Assembly (NCBI GenBank): GCA_000708835.1
Contig: DF237075.1
Location: 1 to 64,000 of the forward strand
Source of the DNA: Klebsormidium nitens
Taxonomy: Eukaryota; Streptophyta; Klebsormidiophyceae; Klebsormidiales; Klebsormidiaceae
Length of the DNA: 64,000 bases
Direction of reading: 5' to 3'
Made by a program: the position numbers and the translations under genes. Below, piece by piece: positions 35,361 to 47,754 of the stretch. Position 1 is the first letter of the stretch; each line of letters starts with the position of its first letter. Below the pieces are notes generated by a model. That model saw nothing but the letters and a program-made list of their open reading frames with translations. It was not told where the DNA came from and did no database searches.

Positions 35361-38300
35361 CTACCGTTTCGCTTCCTGCCGAAGCGGCTCTTCCTCCGTA
35401 GCTTTCGCTTTCCCCTCCGCTTCCTTTTGGAGGGTACCATGTGAGCCCACAATGGCGGCCCTCTCGGCGCCCACCTCCTCAACGTTGTTTTCCGGCTCGG
35501 GGGGCAGAATGCCCTCCGCTCGCAGCAGGGTGTCAGCCAAATGCGTCACCACCGCCTCCCCCTCCCAATGGAGCCACTCAGACTTGACGGTGATGCTGAA
35601 GTGGGCGAACATCGGCAGGTATGCGCCGTTGAAGCTCACGTCCTGCGCAGGGAAGAGGACGTTTGAGGGACGCTTTTCTTGCATCAACACACCACGTGAT
35701 AGTGGACAATTCTGGACTAACAAACTCTGAGCACCTGAAGCCTGCATTCGAATTGCTCAAAGACGGCGTCGGGGCAAGTTCCTCCAAGAGATACTTTCCT
35801 CCCAGAGATACTTTAAGAATTTGACAGCCGCGAATACAGAATAGCATAAAAAGAGAGGGTACCAGATCCAGTTCAAATGGCCTCTCCCATACCAAGCTTG
35901 CCCCCGTCAGCCTAATTGCGACCAGAATACCTCTCTTTCGACGTGAAGATTCAGATCGGATACATACTCCAACGGACAAAACAATAGGGCGGTCCGTTTC
36001 AACAAAGGAATCTCACCACTTTCCGCCAGGGCACCTGTTGCAGACCGGCAATCATCTCCTCTTCCAACGTGTCGGTGTGCGTCTTCTTTCCTGACCAGTT
36101 GCCCCAGTCCTGCGACTCGTTCGCCGGCTCCAGCTGGGGGGGCACCTTGTGCGCCTCCACGGGAACCCCCTCGAGGTGGTGGGCCACGTGATTTTCCTCT
36201 CGTGCTGCCACGTCGGCATCCCCGCTCTCCGCGCTTCTGGCTGCGGGGGAGAAGAAAAAGCAGGTCGGACATGCATGAACTGGATTAAGGGGCAGAAAGC
36301 AGGTTGATATGTAAAACGGTGCAAGCAAACGGGCGTCTACCGGGTGGTCGACACAGTTTATTTGAACAGTTTGACTCTGCGGCGGGGGATTCCTAGTTAT
36401 TTCAAAACGTGCAGCTGTTCGACGGTCGAAACACATCACGGCCCCGGCCCGTTTGAAGCCTTTCTGAATGAAGCAGAAAGCCGATTTGGCTGGACAAAGA
36501 GAAAGACGCCCAAAAAGCTTGCCCGCAGGAAGAAGAACCATTGAGCGGTCAGAGAGCAACTCAGACGAAAGGAAAGCCTCCAACTAAGTCTTGCTGAAGA
36601 CCATCCGTTTCGTATGCATCCCGAACCGCTGCGACTGATTGCGAATGTCAAGAAAACTGTCCCGGATCAAAAGCCTAGGTCGACCTCACAGAAAGCGACC
36701 CGAGACCATTCCAAAACCGGAAGCAGCTACTCACAGGTGGTTGATTGCAGCGAGCGCGCACTGCCCTCACTCGAGGACGCCTCCCTCTCACTCAGCGGAA
36801 TCGCAGGGCAGTCGTCAACGCCCATGATGAACTTGTACTTCTCGTCCGGCCACCGTTTCGGCAGCTTGGGCAGTTCCCCCTCTCGCCGGATGCACGACGT
36901 GCGCCAGCCCACGAGGTGGTCGTACGTCGCATTGGCGTAGGCAATGCGCAACTCGAAGGCGCCCAGAGCGCTCATGAACGGGAGCGCCTCCGTGTCGCGG
37001 GTCATCTTGAGGAGCAAGGGGGGATCGTTCTCCTGAAGAGTAGGATGCACATTCGTTGTAGTCGAGAAACTTGAGTTGGCTATCATCTGAACCCCAAAGA
37101 CATCAGGGATCTTTCGTATATTCACAGACTGTTCTCAAGTATCCTAGTATTACTCATACATTCGAGCAAATAAAGAGGGCGGTTGGAAGTATCCCTCACT
37201 GAGGGATGGAAGATGACTGGTTCTCCACGGCGTTGAATTGCCCCCAACGGGCCCACCTTTTCAATTACCATTTTCATCATGACTCGCGTCAACGGCAGAG
37301 CCTCTGCATCATCTTCTAAGAAAAACCTCAAAACCCCACAAATCCAGGACCGAAGTGAGAAGTAGTGCTCACAGTGCCGTCAGCCAGGAACAAGTGGCGA
37401 CCCGTTTCTCCAATGGCGATGTGTGCAATCTTCGGGCCAAGGCTCTCGAGTGGTCGGATGCCAAGCAGAAACGGGAGCTGCTTGTTGCCTCGGCACTGCA
37501 GCAATCGGAGGGAGACGACCTTCATTAGAAGCACTCGTGAGGCCTTGCGACGAAGATACTTTTCCCAACTCAAAGACCTGGGAAGGACGCTACACAGCCT
37601 GACGTCAGTGTTAGCACCAGTGATGCTCATAATATCGTCTCTGACAAGAAGATTTTGGGATGCGCAAATGCTTTGAGGACTGGTAGAGATCGATGGCTGC
37701 CCAGATTGATGTAAGCTCAGAATTGCAGAAGGCTCGACCAAAATTGAAGATCAGCAAGAAGGTGAGGCAATTGAATTGCAAGGGAAGCAGGAAAGCGGAC
37801 CAAACGGGAAAAACTATAATTGGGAAGCCAGGAGTAAGCCACAGATCGACAAGGAGCGTTGAAATCACTCACCCCAAGATGCGGTGATGCCATCGTTATG
37901 AAGTGCACCGGTTTCAACCCCGCAATTGTTACCTTCCCCGACGGCTTCAAAAACGAGTAAGACTTCACACGAGATGGGGGCCGCTCAATTGCCTTCTTCC
38001 CATCCTTCTGAGAGCCGATTTTGAACCGGCCCTTCAGCTGTTCAAACAATTTGTTCCCTGACTCGGCCTTCTTCCCCGCCTCTCCCTCTGTAGACGCCGC
38101 ATCTAACAATTGTTCACTGTCATCCAATCTCTGTGCCCCTTCCTGCTGGGAGGAATCAGACAGAGTGTCCGCTTCTCCTTCTTCCTCGGTTGCATTGACT
38201 TCAAAGCCCCCATTCGGCGCTGTCACGTCTACCCCCCGGTCAGACGAGGGGTCCTTGTACAAGACCGCAATTGCATGCCGCGCAATGAGGCCCCCGAGCG

Positions 38301-39492
38301 AGTGGCCCACAAAGGAAATGCGGGAGAGGCCGGGGTTGTCCTTGACAACTTGCTTGACCTCCTCTGCCAACCGGAGACCGGTCACGTCGATCCCCTCGAG
38401 CGTCTTCTTGCCAGGAGAGGCTGCAATAATTTTTGACAGTCAGCCAGTTGAAGGAGTTGACAGTTTGTCGACTCGAATCTACAAGTGAGATGACGAGCGA
38501 CAAACTTGACAATCTCCAGAAGCTTCATAAGGCTATGGTTCAGACACCACAGCTTGGTTGATATTTGGACTGTCGTGAAAGGAAGGTGGCATGACCACCT
38601 GCTTCAGACTTTCCTTGATCAAAACAAAGCAGGTTAACTCAAGGGCGAAGACAAGAAGCGACTCATTCTAGATCTGACTCATCATCGCAATGTGTACTCA
38701 ACGTTTCATCTAAATGAAGAACTCCGCTTCCAATTGCAAGAGGATTGTTGCTAGAAGACGGCATAAGGCACTTGATTCAGAGTCCAACATCTCGCTCCAC
38801 ATGCTGAAGGACTCCAAACTTAGTTAGCAAGAAAGTATCCTGATTGATGACCCTGACACACCTTCGCTGGCATGGATGACAACTGCATCCCCCAGCTTCT
38901 TCTGCAACTGATCCTTAGAAAACTTCCAGTCTTTGTACGTGCTGTTGATCCCGCTAACCAAGACCAGCAAGTGGTCGGGTCTGGGCTTCTCAAGCTGAGC
39001 TGGCGAGGGCGTCATGTCCATCTCGCGGACGGCCACGCCCGGAGCCAAGCAGGTGCAGTGAGCAATCGTCCTTCCTGCTTTCTTCATCCTTGAGAGATGA
39101 CCGCGCGATGCATGCAGAGGAAGGCTACTGAGTAGAGTGCCATTCGCTTTGCTGGAACTCCCTTTGATTTCCCTAAGTGTGGCCTTTTCCCTCTTGGGAG
39201 CCTGTTTGGAGAGGATGTCAGGGGCCTGAAACGTAGCTTGGGTCCAGCAAAGTGGCTTGGGTCCCAAACAGGCTACTCCCAGCGCCTTTTCGCCGACTTT
39301 GCTAAGTCCTGCAACACCTTTTTGCTGGTTGAGATGCAGAGGTCCAAAACCCCTCGCGATCAGTGATTGAATGCCGGCTCGGGCCCTTCCCTGGCAATTT
39401 GCTGAAGAGAAGAAGGTGCCTCCTGGTCTCAGCCCTTTGAAAAGCGCCCCAGATGGAGCTCCTTGCAGACTCCTCACAGGACCAGCGGACAT
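35361..39492 (-). CDS. DUF676 putative serine esterase/lipase
   Basis: Six exons on the minus strand: 39492-38862, 38420-37873, 37495-37373, 37032-36735, 36240-36017 and 35642-35361. The phases close; 701 residues. It is an alpha/beta hydrolase of the plant DUF676 (ROG1-like) type. The oxyanion region HLLVLVSGI leads the domain near residue 170. The nucleophile elbow FVGHSLGGL holds the likely catalytic Ser251, and YDHLVGWR near residue 473 holds the likely catalytic His. Other family blocks are SPHLG joined to CRGNKQLPF, GRHLFLADG, EEEMIAGLQQVPW and DVSFNGAYLP. A loop of about 90 acidic and polar residues after LIARHAIAVLY is an insertion. The start is the first ATG in frame; the open frame continues 50 codons upstream without an ATG. 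The basic, Ser/Gly-rich first 160 residues could be a targeting region. Confidence 0.92.
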
Positions 39493-40237
39493 GTTGGTGG
39501 GCTCCAGTGGAGCACCTTCCAGCCTGCGCACATCTCCGTCAGCAGGCAGCACCACGGGATGCCAGCTGTCATTTTGCACAAGAGAGATCCCAGGCCCCAA
39601 ACCGTAATAGGTAGGTATTAATGTATGGGGGGCGCTCGACAAAAAAATACTCCTTCCTACAATGTAGAAAGCGGCTGATCTGTTTGTGCAGTGTCAATTT
39701 GTGATTGGCTATGACATTACTAGTAGTAATCAGGCAAAATCTTGACACCCTTTGTGTCCCGCGTGGTCGAGGAAAGATACCCGCTTTTCGAGTCATCATC
39801 CCCCTGCCATTGAACGTTCATCATACTTGCTATATAGTTTAATTTAATTTTTCTGAACAAACGATCCTTGCTGCAATGTTTGCTGCAACTTGCAAGCTTT
39901 TCTCTCTCTATTTAAGTCCTAGTATTTGTAGTGCCAGGGCCCCAGAAGGAGCTCTTCTAAAAGGCCTTATGGGGAGCATTCTCACCCTTTCACCGATGAT
40001 GCACCTTGTGCAAGTAGGGTAGGTTCTGAATGCTGCAAGGGGACGTGAAGCCAGCTTTCTTTGAGCTGTTCGCAGAGACGCATTGCAGACTGAGACTTGG
40101 CAAAACTTTGCAAAGCATTCCGATCGCAGCTAATCTTCAATAGAAATGAAAGCAATCGTCTTTTGATGTGACCTTCAGCGCAGTTGATGCCCAGGGTTTC
40201 GATTCCGGGGTAATCTGGTCGTTCCTGCTGATCAATA
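39493..40237. other. Shared upstream region of the DUF676 and COG6 genes
   Basis: These genes are divergent with about 745 bases between start codons, so both promoters must lie here. The open DUF676 frame extends to about 39700 without an ATG. No other feature is recognised. Confidence 0.5.
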
Positions 40238-43200
40238 ATGGCCGCTCAAGCCACCTTGGCGCCGGGCATCAGCCGGAAGCTGAAGAAAGTGCTGGAGACA
40301 CGGACCGACTCTCCCGAGTTACTTGCATCCCTTGCGACTCTGTCCACTTTCTATAACGAGAATACCTTACAGGCCCGGAGAGGTTTACGAACGACAATCG
40401 AGCGACGGGGCTTGACTATCAATGAGGAGTTTTTGCAAGCATCGGAGGGGGCTCAGAGGGTAAATGCACGGTGGCATTACAGATCTTGAGACTTTTTGGA
40501 GTCTACTGTGAAGCCAGAGACATTTGCCTTCCAATCACTATCCTTGGTGTTCATCAGCTAAAGCTTTGTAATTGTGCTTGAATTCGGTGCAATAATGACG
40601 AGACAGACCGGAGATCTTCCCCCACCGACCTTGTAATGATTGGTCACAAACATGGATGATTGTTGTGATGAATTGTGAAACTCCATTCAGCAACATGTGA
40701 CCGTAAGTGTCACAGTAACAGCACCTTCAATCCATATATCTCCGCTGTCAATCATCGAAAGATAAGAAATGTGGTTTTTATCAGGCAATTCCTTTATGCG
40801 GAACTTCGGTCTTATGCGCACATTAGCCTCAGATCCTAAGCCCAAGCTCAACTTTTCATCTGACCCTGATGCGTCGGCGACATCCAGGGCCCCAGGTCAA
40901 TCATGCACGTCTGTCTAGAAGGCCCCTCATCAACCACCTCTGCCTGCAGGCCCTTGACACCGTCGAAGCAGAGGTGGAAGGCTTGGCAGCCTGCTGCAAC
41001 AGGTGTGAAAACCCAGAGCACACTCAGTGACTCCATGTCATGCAGCAACGATTTGTATTGCTCCAACCTCTTACCATTTTGCCGCCTGAAAGCAACCGTA
41101 CGTGTTTGACATGACAGTGATAGATTGTCTGGGGACTAAAAAACGCTTAAATCCATTGCGGAGATCTGTCGCAACTGTATATCCTGCTCATCCGAAACTC
41201 TCTCAGCTAGAAGTTGACATTGGATCAAGCCAACAATGTTTTTGCAGAGAGCTAGAAAGCACTCAAATGGGGACTGATAAGCCTTGTGCCTGCCAGGATT
41301 GCTGTGGCCCTTCAGGGGTGCAGCTCGCAGACTGGGGACATGGTGGTGGCAACTGAGCGCCTCAAGCAGGAGCTGGAGAGCAGCCTCCGGCGCCAGGAGC
41401 TTGTCAACAACTTCCTGCAGAGCTACCAGCTGACACCAGACGAGGTCAGCAGCCTTCTGGCTGTCTTTGTGGTGCAGGAGGATCTTTTGATTATTACGAA
41501 GAGCGCCAGGGGAGTCTTACAGCACCGAAAATCATTCGAAGATTGGTTGCCCTGAGAACGTTGTGCCGAGAGAAACACCACCTTAGAACTGGGGACATTT
41601 AGTGTGGGACGATCTCATGGATCCGCTTGAATTACAGTAGCTATTGCCCGGAATGTAGCGCTATGGACCCAACGGACTCGTACAAGGAACCTGGTTGGAT
41701 GTGAATGCTGTGAGATTCCGTGTTTTTACATTGTGAAGCAGCATCGGCATTGAAGATTGTCACCCATCAACCCTCACTATCACTCTCACAACGAGAACTC
41801 GCCGTAGAGCGTCTCCCAAGTAGTGAGTTGGACCAAACAGGAAAATGCTCGACAAAAGAGAAGTGCCTTGAGCGATCGTCCTGACTGCTGACCCATCACT
41901 TGTTGGCCAGGTGATTGCGCTGCGAGAGGAAGACCTGGACGAGAACTTCTTCAAGGCGCTGGCCCGTGTGCAGGAGATCCACGCCAACTGCAAGATCCTC
42001 TTGAGGACTCATCACCAGGTAAGAAGAAAAGTCTCTGCGCTTGCATTGGGGTTCTTTGTTGTCAGTTAACAAGGCGCCGTAATGGTACTGAAACCTTCTG
42101 TCCAACACGCTGCGAGCCTGAGGTGTTTCAAAGATTCGAAGGTTGGGTGTATGTGAGGAGATGTCACTACTCAAGAAAGGCTCCGCTTTGATCTGGCACG
42201 TTTTGATGGACCTCTAAAAGCTGGTTCCTATTTTCGATCGCAACAATGTTGAGCATACCTCCAATTTTCCTGCTCAGGGGACTTGCCGAGTCTCAAATTA
42301 TTGAGTCACCTTATCCTGAGCGTAAGATCCAGCGCGTTACAGAAATGAAAAGAACTCTGCGCTTCCTCCTACAGAGAGCCGGGCTGGAGCTGATGGACGT
42401 AATGGCCGTCTATCAGGAAGGGGCGTACGAGCGCCTGTGTCGGTAAGTACCTCGTCTTAATATCGTTTGCCATAGCTTCACGTCCTCTCTTGCCTTCAAT
42501 ACATCGGCTAGTGTTGTAAGTCTCACTTTGAGGATGTATCTTCCTCGAGCCTGGATAAAGTTGGAATGACCAAGCACCCAAAGCGTTCTTGAACGTCTCT
42601 CAAGTCGTGGGAGAGTTTCAAAAGCGGTACGATATGCCTTTCCTTAGCCTTACGGCCATGCAGAAGTCTCTAAAGGGCCTGGTACGACAGCACATCTGAA
42701 GCCGTGTCTTCGGACGTTTTTGTCTTATGGGTGGCTCTAAATTTATCAACAGTAGTTTGGCTTTAAGATACACAAGCCCCGGGTACCTCAACCAAAAACC
42801 CTGACCCAAAACATTACGCTCTGCACCCGTACACACCTTACCCCCAAAACCTCACCCGTCTCTTGGGTGCTCACCTTGACACAACGGCCCTTGAAACAAT
42901 CGAGAGTTACCGGAGTTCTTTTGTCTACAGGTGGGTCCAGGCGGAGTGCCGCAGCCTGGGGGAGAATGACACCCCGGAAGTGAGCGGCCTCCTCAAGACG
43001 GCGGCCCGCTCGCTCCGCGACCGCCCAGTTCTTTTCAAGTACTGCTCCGAGGAGGTAAGGAACTGCGACTGCGTCTTCGAACGTGCTCGAGGGAAGCTTT
43101 GCCAAAGGCCTGATTATCTCACTTTGGATGCTGAAACCACCTGGCAAACCCAGGATCCGCAGAAGCAATCTGCACGGCTTCTTGCGTTCTGCGAACCAGG

Positions 43201-46200
43201 TTTTCCCGTGTCCAGAAATCAGCGTCGGGAGGTCTTGCCGACAAACAAAACTCTCTGCTTCCTATCCCGGGGGCCGCCGACTATGTCATGCGTGCTGCTC
43301 GTTGACACGACCCTGCGCCCAAAAGACTCACAAGCGTGAACCCTCGCAATTCGATAATAGACGCTGCCGTTCATGTCGTCAAGTCTCACGTCCTGGACAC
43401 AAGGAAACCCTTCATGTGCAGGTCGCCAACACGCGGCACAACGCCCTCTTCCGGCGCTTCCTGTCGGCGCTGTCGCAGGGGGGGAGGGGAGGCATGCCCA
43501 AGCCTATCGAGATGCATGCGCACGACCCGCTGCGCTACTGCGGGGACATGCTGGCGTGGCTGCACCAGGTGTGGTTTTGAACACGCTAAATGGCTCGAGG
43601 TCTATTTTGTAAGAATTCATCCGAGTCAGCTCGGACACTAGATCTGAAGCATGGATGCTCGGTGAACCTGTATTGTTCGTTCGTTTGTATTGAGGCGCAC
43701 CAGAGAGATCCAAATCGGTCAGTTACAAGCAATTTTGTACGCCTGCTCAGCCGAAATGCTCGAATTAATCTTGTGGAAAAAATATGGGTTGTGCATCTTT
43801 GACATCTCTACTGATGGACGAAGGGGTACAAGTAGGGTGTTAAGCCTTGGGAATAGCTTATCTGGCTAAATCAAACAATCGGGCCTTGAGTTTCGTTCGC
43901 TTGGTACCGTTGCCAAAGTTTGCCGCCAAGCATTAGCAGCGCACTTTCGATCAGGTTGACACCGTACGGTTCGTTAGTTTCCAGGGAACGTAGGCCTGTT
44001 TCTCTTCTCCTGCGCTCAAACACTCCGGTCCGCAAGCTCGCGCCGTAAGGCCCATCGTCCGAAACTGCGTCCAGGCGCTCGCGTCCGAGTTCGAGCTGGC
44101 GTCCGCGCTGTTCAGCGACGACCGCAAGGGCACGCAGGAGCAGCGCGAGGCGCGCTCGGCGTCGAAACGGTTCTCAGAGCATTCGGACCAGTCGGACGGG
44201 GACTTCCGGGTGGAAGCCGCGGACATGGCGTCCGTGCTGGACCGCATCTTCGAGGGCGTCTGCCGGCCGTTCAAGGTGAGGAGAGGACAGACTGTTAGTG
44301 ATATTAAAACAGATGGAGAAGAACGGAAAAGGTTCTGACATGCACTTTCTGAGCAATCTGCCGGAGGGACGATGAGATAACCCGGGCCGTGGTTAGACCG
44401 AAACGGATTCTGGGAAGAATGTCGGGGGAGGCCCGGGTTGAGCCGTTTCAGCCACTTGCCATCTTGCTCTTGCAAGTGTTCAAGCTCCTCGCCCAACTTA
44501 ACTGTATCTGCGCGCTTCTGATCCGTAACTTGACTTCTGTTGTCTGCAGTTGCGAGTGGAGCAAGTGCTACAAGGGCAGCTCAGCCCCGTGCTGGCCTAT
44601 AAGCTGATGAACCTCCTCGACTTCTATTGTGCAACGGTGAGTTGTGTTCCCTGAAGCGTTTCCAGATCCAGACGCTCTAAGAAAGACCATTGGCCACGTT
44701 CTGCACAAGTCGGCGGATCAAAGCGGTAGTTGACCAGTACAGTCGTTCCAACTGGTCAAAACGTGGTTGGAACTTGATTGATGGAGGTGTTTGGATCCGG
44801 GCAGACGTCTGTCAGGATTGGTATGCACTCAACTTATCGTCAGGTTTTTCCGAAACCAAGTTTGCTGGTTGGCAAACTCGGCCTGTGTCGTTTACCGGGC
44901 AATCTGCTCAGCGGCCACGTCATTATGCTCTTCCTCTAATTCTTCATTACTGAAAGTGTCGTTCGTCAGTCGTCTTTCTTCTTCCTCGCAATTTCCCCGT
45001 TGAGCTGTACCTTAAGTAGTTGCTGAACAACGGTACCCTTGAAAGTGTACACTCACACGGTGCCTTGCAAAATTGAAAACTTCGTTCGGTCCTGTCTTAC
45101 AAGACCTGTGACAAGTGCTATACTGAAAAGCCGCTGCTTGCGTCGAGAAGAAGCGAGACTATCTCGGCTCCAGAGTGGTCAAGGAAAGGTTGCCGTCAAC
45201 TCTCAGCACTTCACAACATTTTTGTGCAGATAACGGACCTCCTCGGGACGGACGCTGCGCTCTCTCAGACCCTCCAAGGCGTGTGCGAAGCTGCGCAGAA
45301 GACTTTCATGGACCTCATGAAGCAGCGCGGGTGAGAAGGGCGCCCTCGAACTCTGAGTAGAGACCAAACACAGGCGTGGTTTTGCACAGCCGTTAAGATT
45401 TTCTCCACAGACTTATTTTGTGCTTCTGCTAGACTGCAGTTGCACTGGCTCACATGCCTTCGCAAGTCCCTCCCACTCTCTGACGCTGTGAGACCGTGCT
45501 CGTGCCGGTCTTACATTGACTCAAGAGGGTCGGTCGGTTTTGCAGCACGAAACAGCGCTGTTTCTTCTCAATTCCGGTGGTATGGCTTGCTCTATTCCCG
45601 ACTATGTCATGTCCCTTCTCTTCCTTTCCTCTGGACGCTTACACTTAATCCGATTTGTGCAGCGACAAGCTGGTGCGGTACCCCCCCCCTCTATCCCCGG
45701 ACCTCTCTCCCCCCCCTGCCGTGGCGGAGGGCGTGTCCCTCCTCCTCGAGTTGGTCGACGTGTACGACACGTGTATGGCCCCCGCCAACGTCCCTAAGCC
45801 CGACTTCGAGCCCATCATCTCAGCCGTCATCAATCCGCTCCTGCAGGTGAGGCGCAGCCTCAGGATTTGATTGGCTCCTTCTCGCTTGTCTACAGAACCA
45901 TTGCTTTTGGTGTCTGGCTGCCGTTTGTGAGAGATTACTGTCCGCTTAAGTTGTCCCAGTATGTAACAGCGTCCGCACGCGCCTCGAGACGGTCTGATTG
46001 TGTGTGCGGCCAGCGCGCAAACAAGCGAACCAAACTTTTTTTCCTTGCTTTTGTGATCCACACGGGGTCCCTTCATCCGAGAATGCAGGCTTAGGCGCAG
46101 GCGCACTACCCGCGCGAGCTTGAAGACAATCTGATTTCTGTCCTCCTTTCGTGACGTCGGAAGCGAAAATGCTTGTGTCCTCCTCATTTCGATCGCGGCT

Positions 46201-47754
46201 CTGAATTTTCTGCTTCACCCCCAGATGTGCGAGCGTGCGGCGGAGGCGTTCGGCACCAAGTCCGCCATTCCGGCCAGCATGCGGCGGATGAGCAGCGAGA
46301 CGTTCGGGCGGCGCGGCTCGGGCAGTCCCTCGCTGCAGCGGCGCGGGAGCACCAGCATGGACGGCTTCATGCGCAGGAAAAGCGCCGACGCGGGTTCGCG
46401 CTCCGACGTGCCCTCGCCCGAGGTAATCCAGGTGAGCTGACCAGACTTCGTGATCGAAGTGGAGCGAATCTACTTTCCGGTCATGGTCTTGTTGGAGGTG
46501 TCTGCCGGTACCCCATGCAGAACGGGTATTCTGTCTGGTTTGGTAGCGACGCCGTCTTCGCGTGTTCTTTAGACCCGGGTATCTGCGGCAGACTCTGAAG
46601 AGAGAAGTTCCTGCTACCGGGTTTTGTGTTACATACTTACAGTGAGTTGCCTCACCTTTGGCCCAGCCTTATGATCCTACGCCGAGAGTACTGACTACTT
46701 TATGCATCTCAGACAGATATCTTATGAGCGGCGTCTGCATCCGTCCTGGAATTTGGGTTTCACATCTTAACTGGATCTCCTACCCCTTTACCTGCAGGCG
46801 ATCCGGCAGATGTACCTGGTCAACTGTTTGTCTTCCATTCAGCAGCCCCTGTCGCAGCACGCGGTGGCCAAGCGATGGATTCCGCGGCTCGAGGACTCCA
46901 TCACGGAGCACATCAACAACCTGGCCAGGCAGGAGGTGAGCGGAGAGATTGCCAGCTTCCTTAAGAGACCGTACATGTATTCCCCGATTGGCGTGTTGGC
47001 AAACGTTTTTGTAGTGCTGATTCTAAAGAGTGTGTTCTTGTGTCAAGCAGGGTGTCTGCAGAATCGGAAATTACTTTTTGCGTAAATGCTAAGATCTGTC
47101 GGGCAAGGGTCTCGTAGATCGACCTGCTTCACTCCATTCTGCGGGTGCAACGCATTGATGAACAACTGCACGTTTGCAACATGCACATTTACATTTCCGG
47201 CTGATAAAGAACACGGAACGGTAAATCTGTCCCGACGTGTTGCTTCTGGCCGGAGACGCATCCGTCGACTGAGTTTGCTACAGAAGTCGTGGCTACGTCT
47301 ACTGAATGAACGGTCTGCCATGTTGCTTCGGAACCTCCTATTGAAGCTCCTTTCTCGGCGTCCGCAGGTGAAGTCCATTCTGGACAGTTGCGGCCTCTCA
47401 GAGAAACTGACATTCATCTTCGAGCAAGAGAGCCTTGCAGAATCTGGCGAGGCCGGGGGATCGTCCCAGGCATTGTCGTCCTTGGAAAGCATGTCTCCGT
47501 CAGCGGTCGGAGAGTCCCTCCGGGCGTTCTATGCATTGGTGGCGGGGAGCACAGACGGGGGCCTGCCAGAATTTGAGCAGATCCAACCGCCAAGGCTGCG
47601 TAGCAAGGCCGCCGGCGAAGTGACGAAAGCTTTAGCGGAAGCTTACGAAGCCATCCATAAGGTGGTGTCGGATCCAAAGAACGGGTACACAGACTTAGGG
47701 AATCTGTTACGGCATTCACCGGCTCAAATGAGGACGATTCTAGGAACAGACTGA
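40238..47754 (+). CDS. COG6: Conserved oligomeric Golgi complex subunit 6 (COG6)
   Basis: Fourteen exons: 40238-40459, 40950-41002, 41297-41444, 41911-42018, 42375-42442, 42931-43054, 43422-43568, 44075-44275, 44550-44636, 45230-45330, 45663-45846, 46225-46431, 46798-46935 and 47368-47754. All phases close; 724 residues, near the plant COG6 length. COG6 belongs to lobe B of the COG tethering complex, which guides retrograde vesicles within the Golgi. Diagnostic blocks include APGISRKLKKVLETRTDSP, ALDTVEAEVEGLAACC, TERLKQELE, EDLDENFFKAL, ILLRTHHQRAGLELMD, YERLCRWVQAECR, ALFRRFLSAL, HAHDPLRYCGDML and FEPIISAVINPLLQMCE. Insertions compared with the family are a Pro-rich PPPLSPDLSPPP stretch in exon 11 and a basic Ser/Arg-rich stretch in exon 12 with two RRGS sites. 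The end of exon 12 is taken at the GTGAGC donor after CAG (46431); an earlier GT at 46422-46423 is possible. Confidence 0.97.

Noticed and set aside
38021-38488. 155-codon plus-strand open frame
   Set aside because: It is antisense to DUF676 exon 2, which encodes the GHSLGG nucleophile region.
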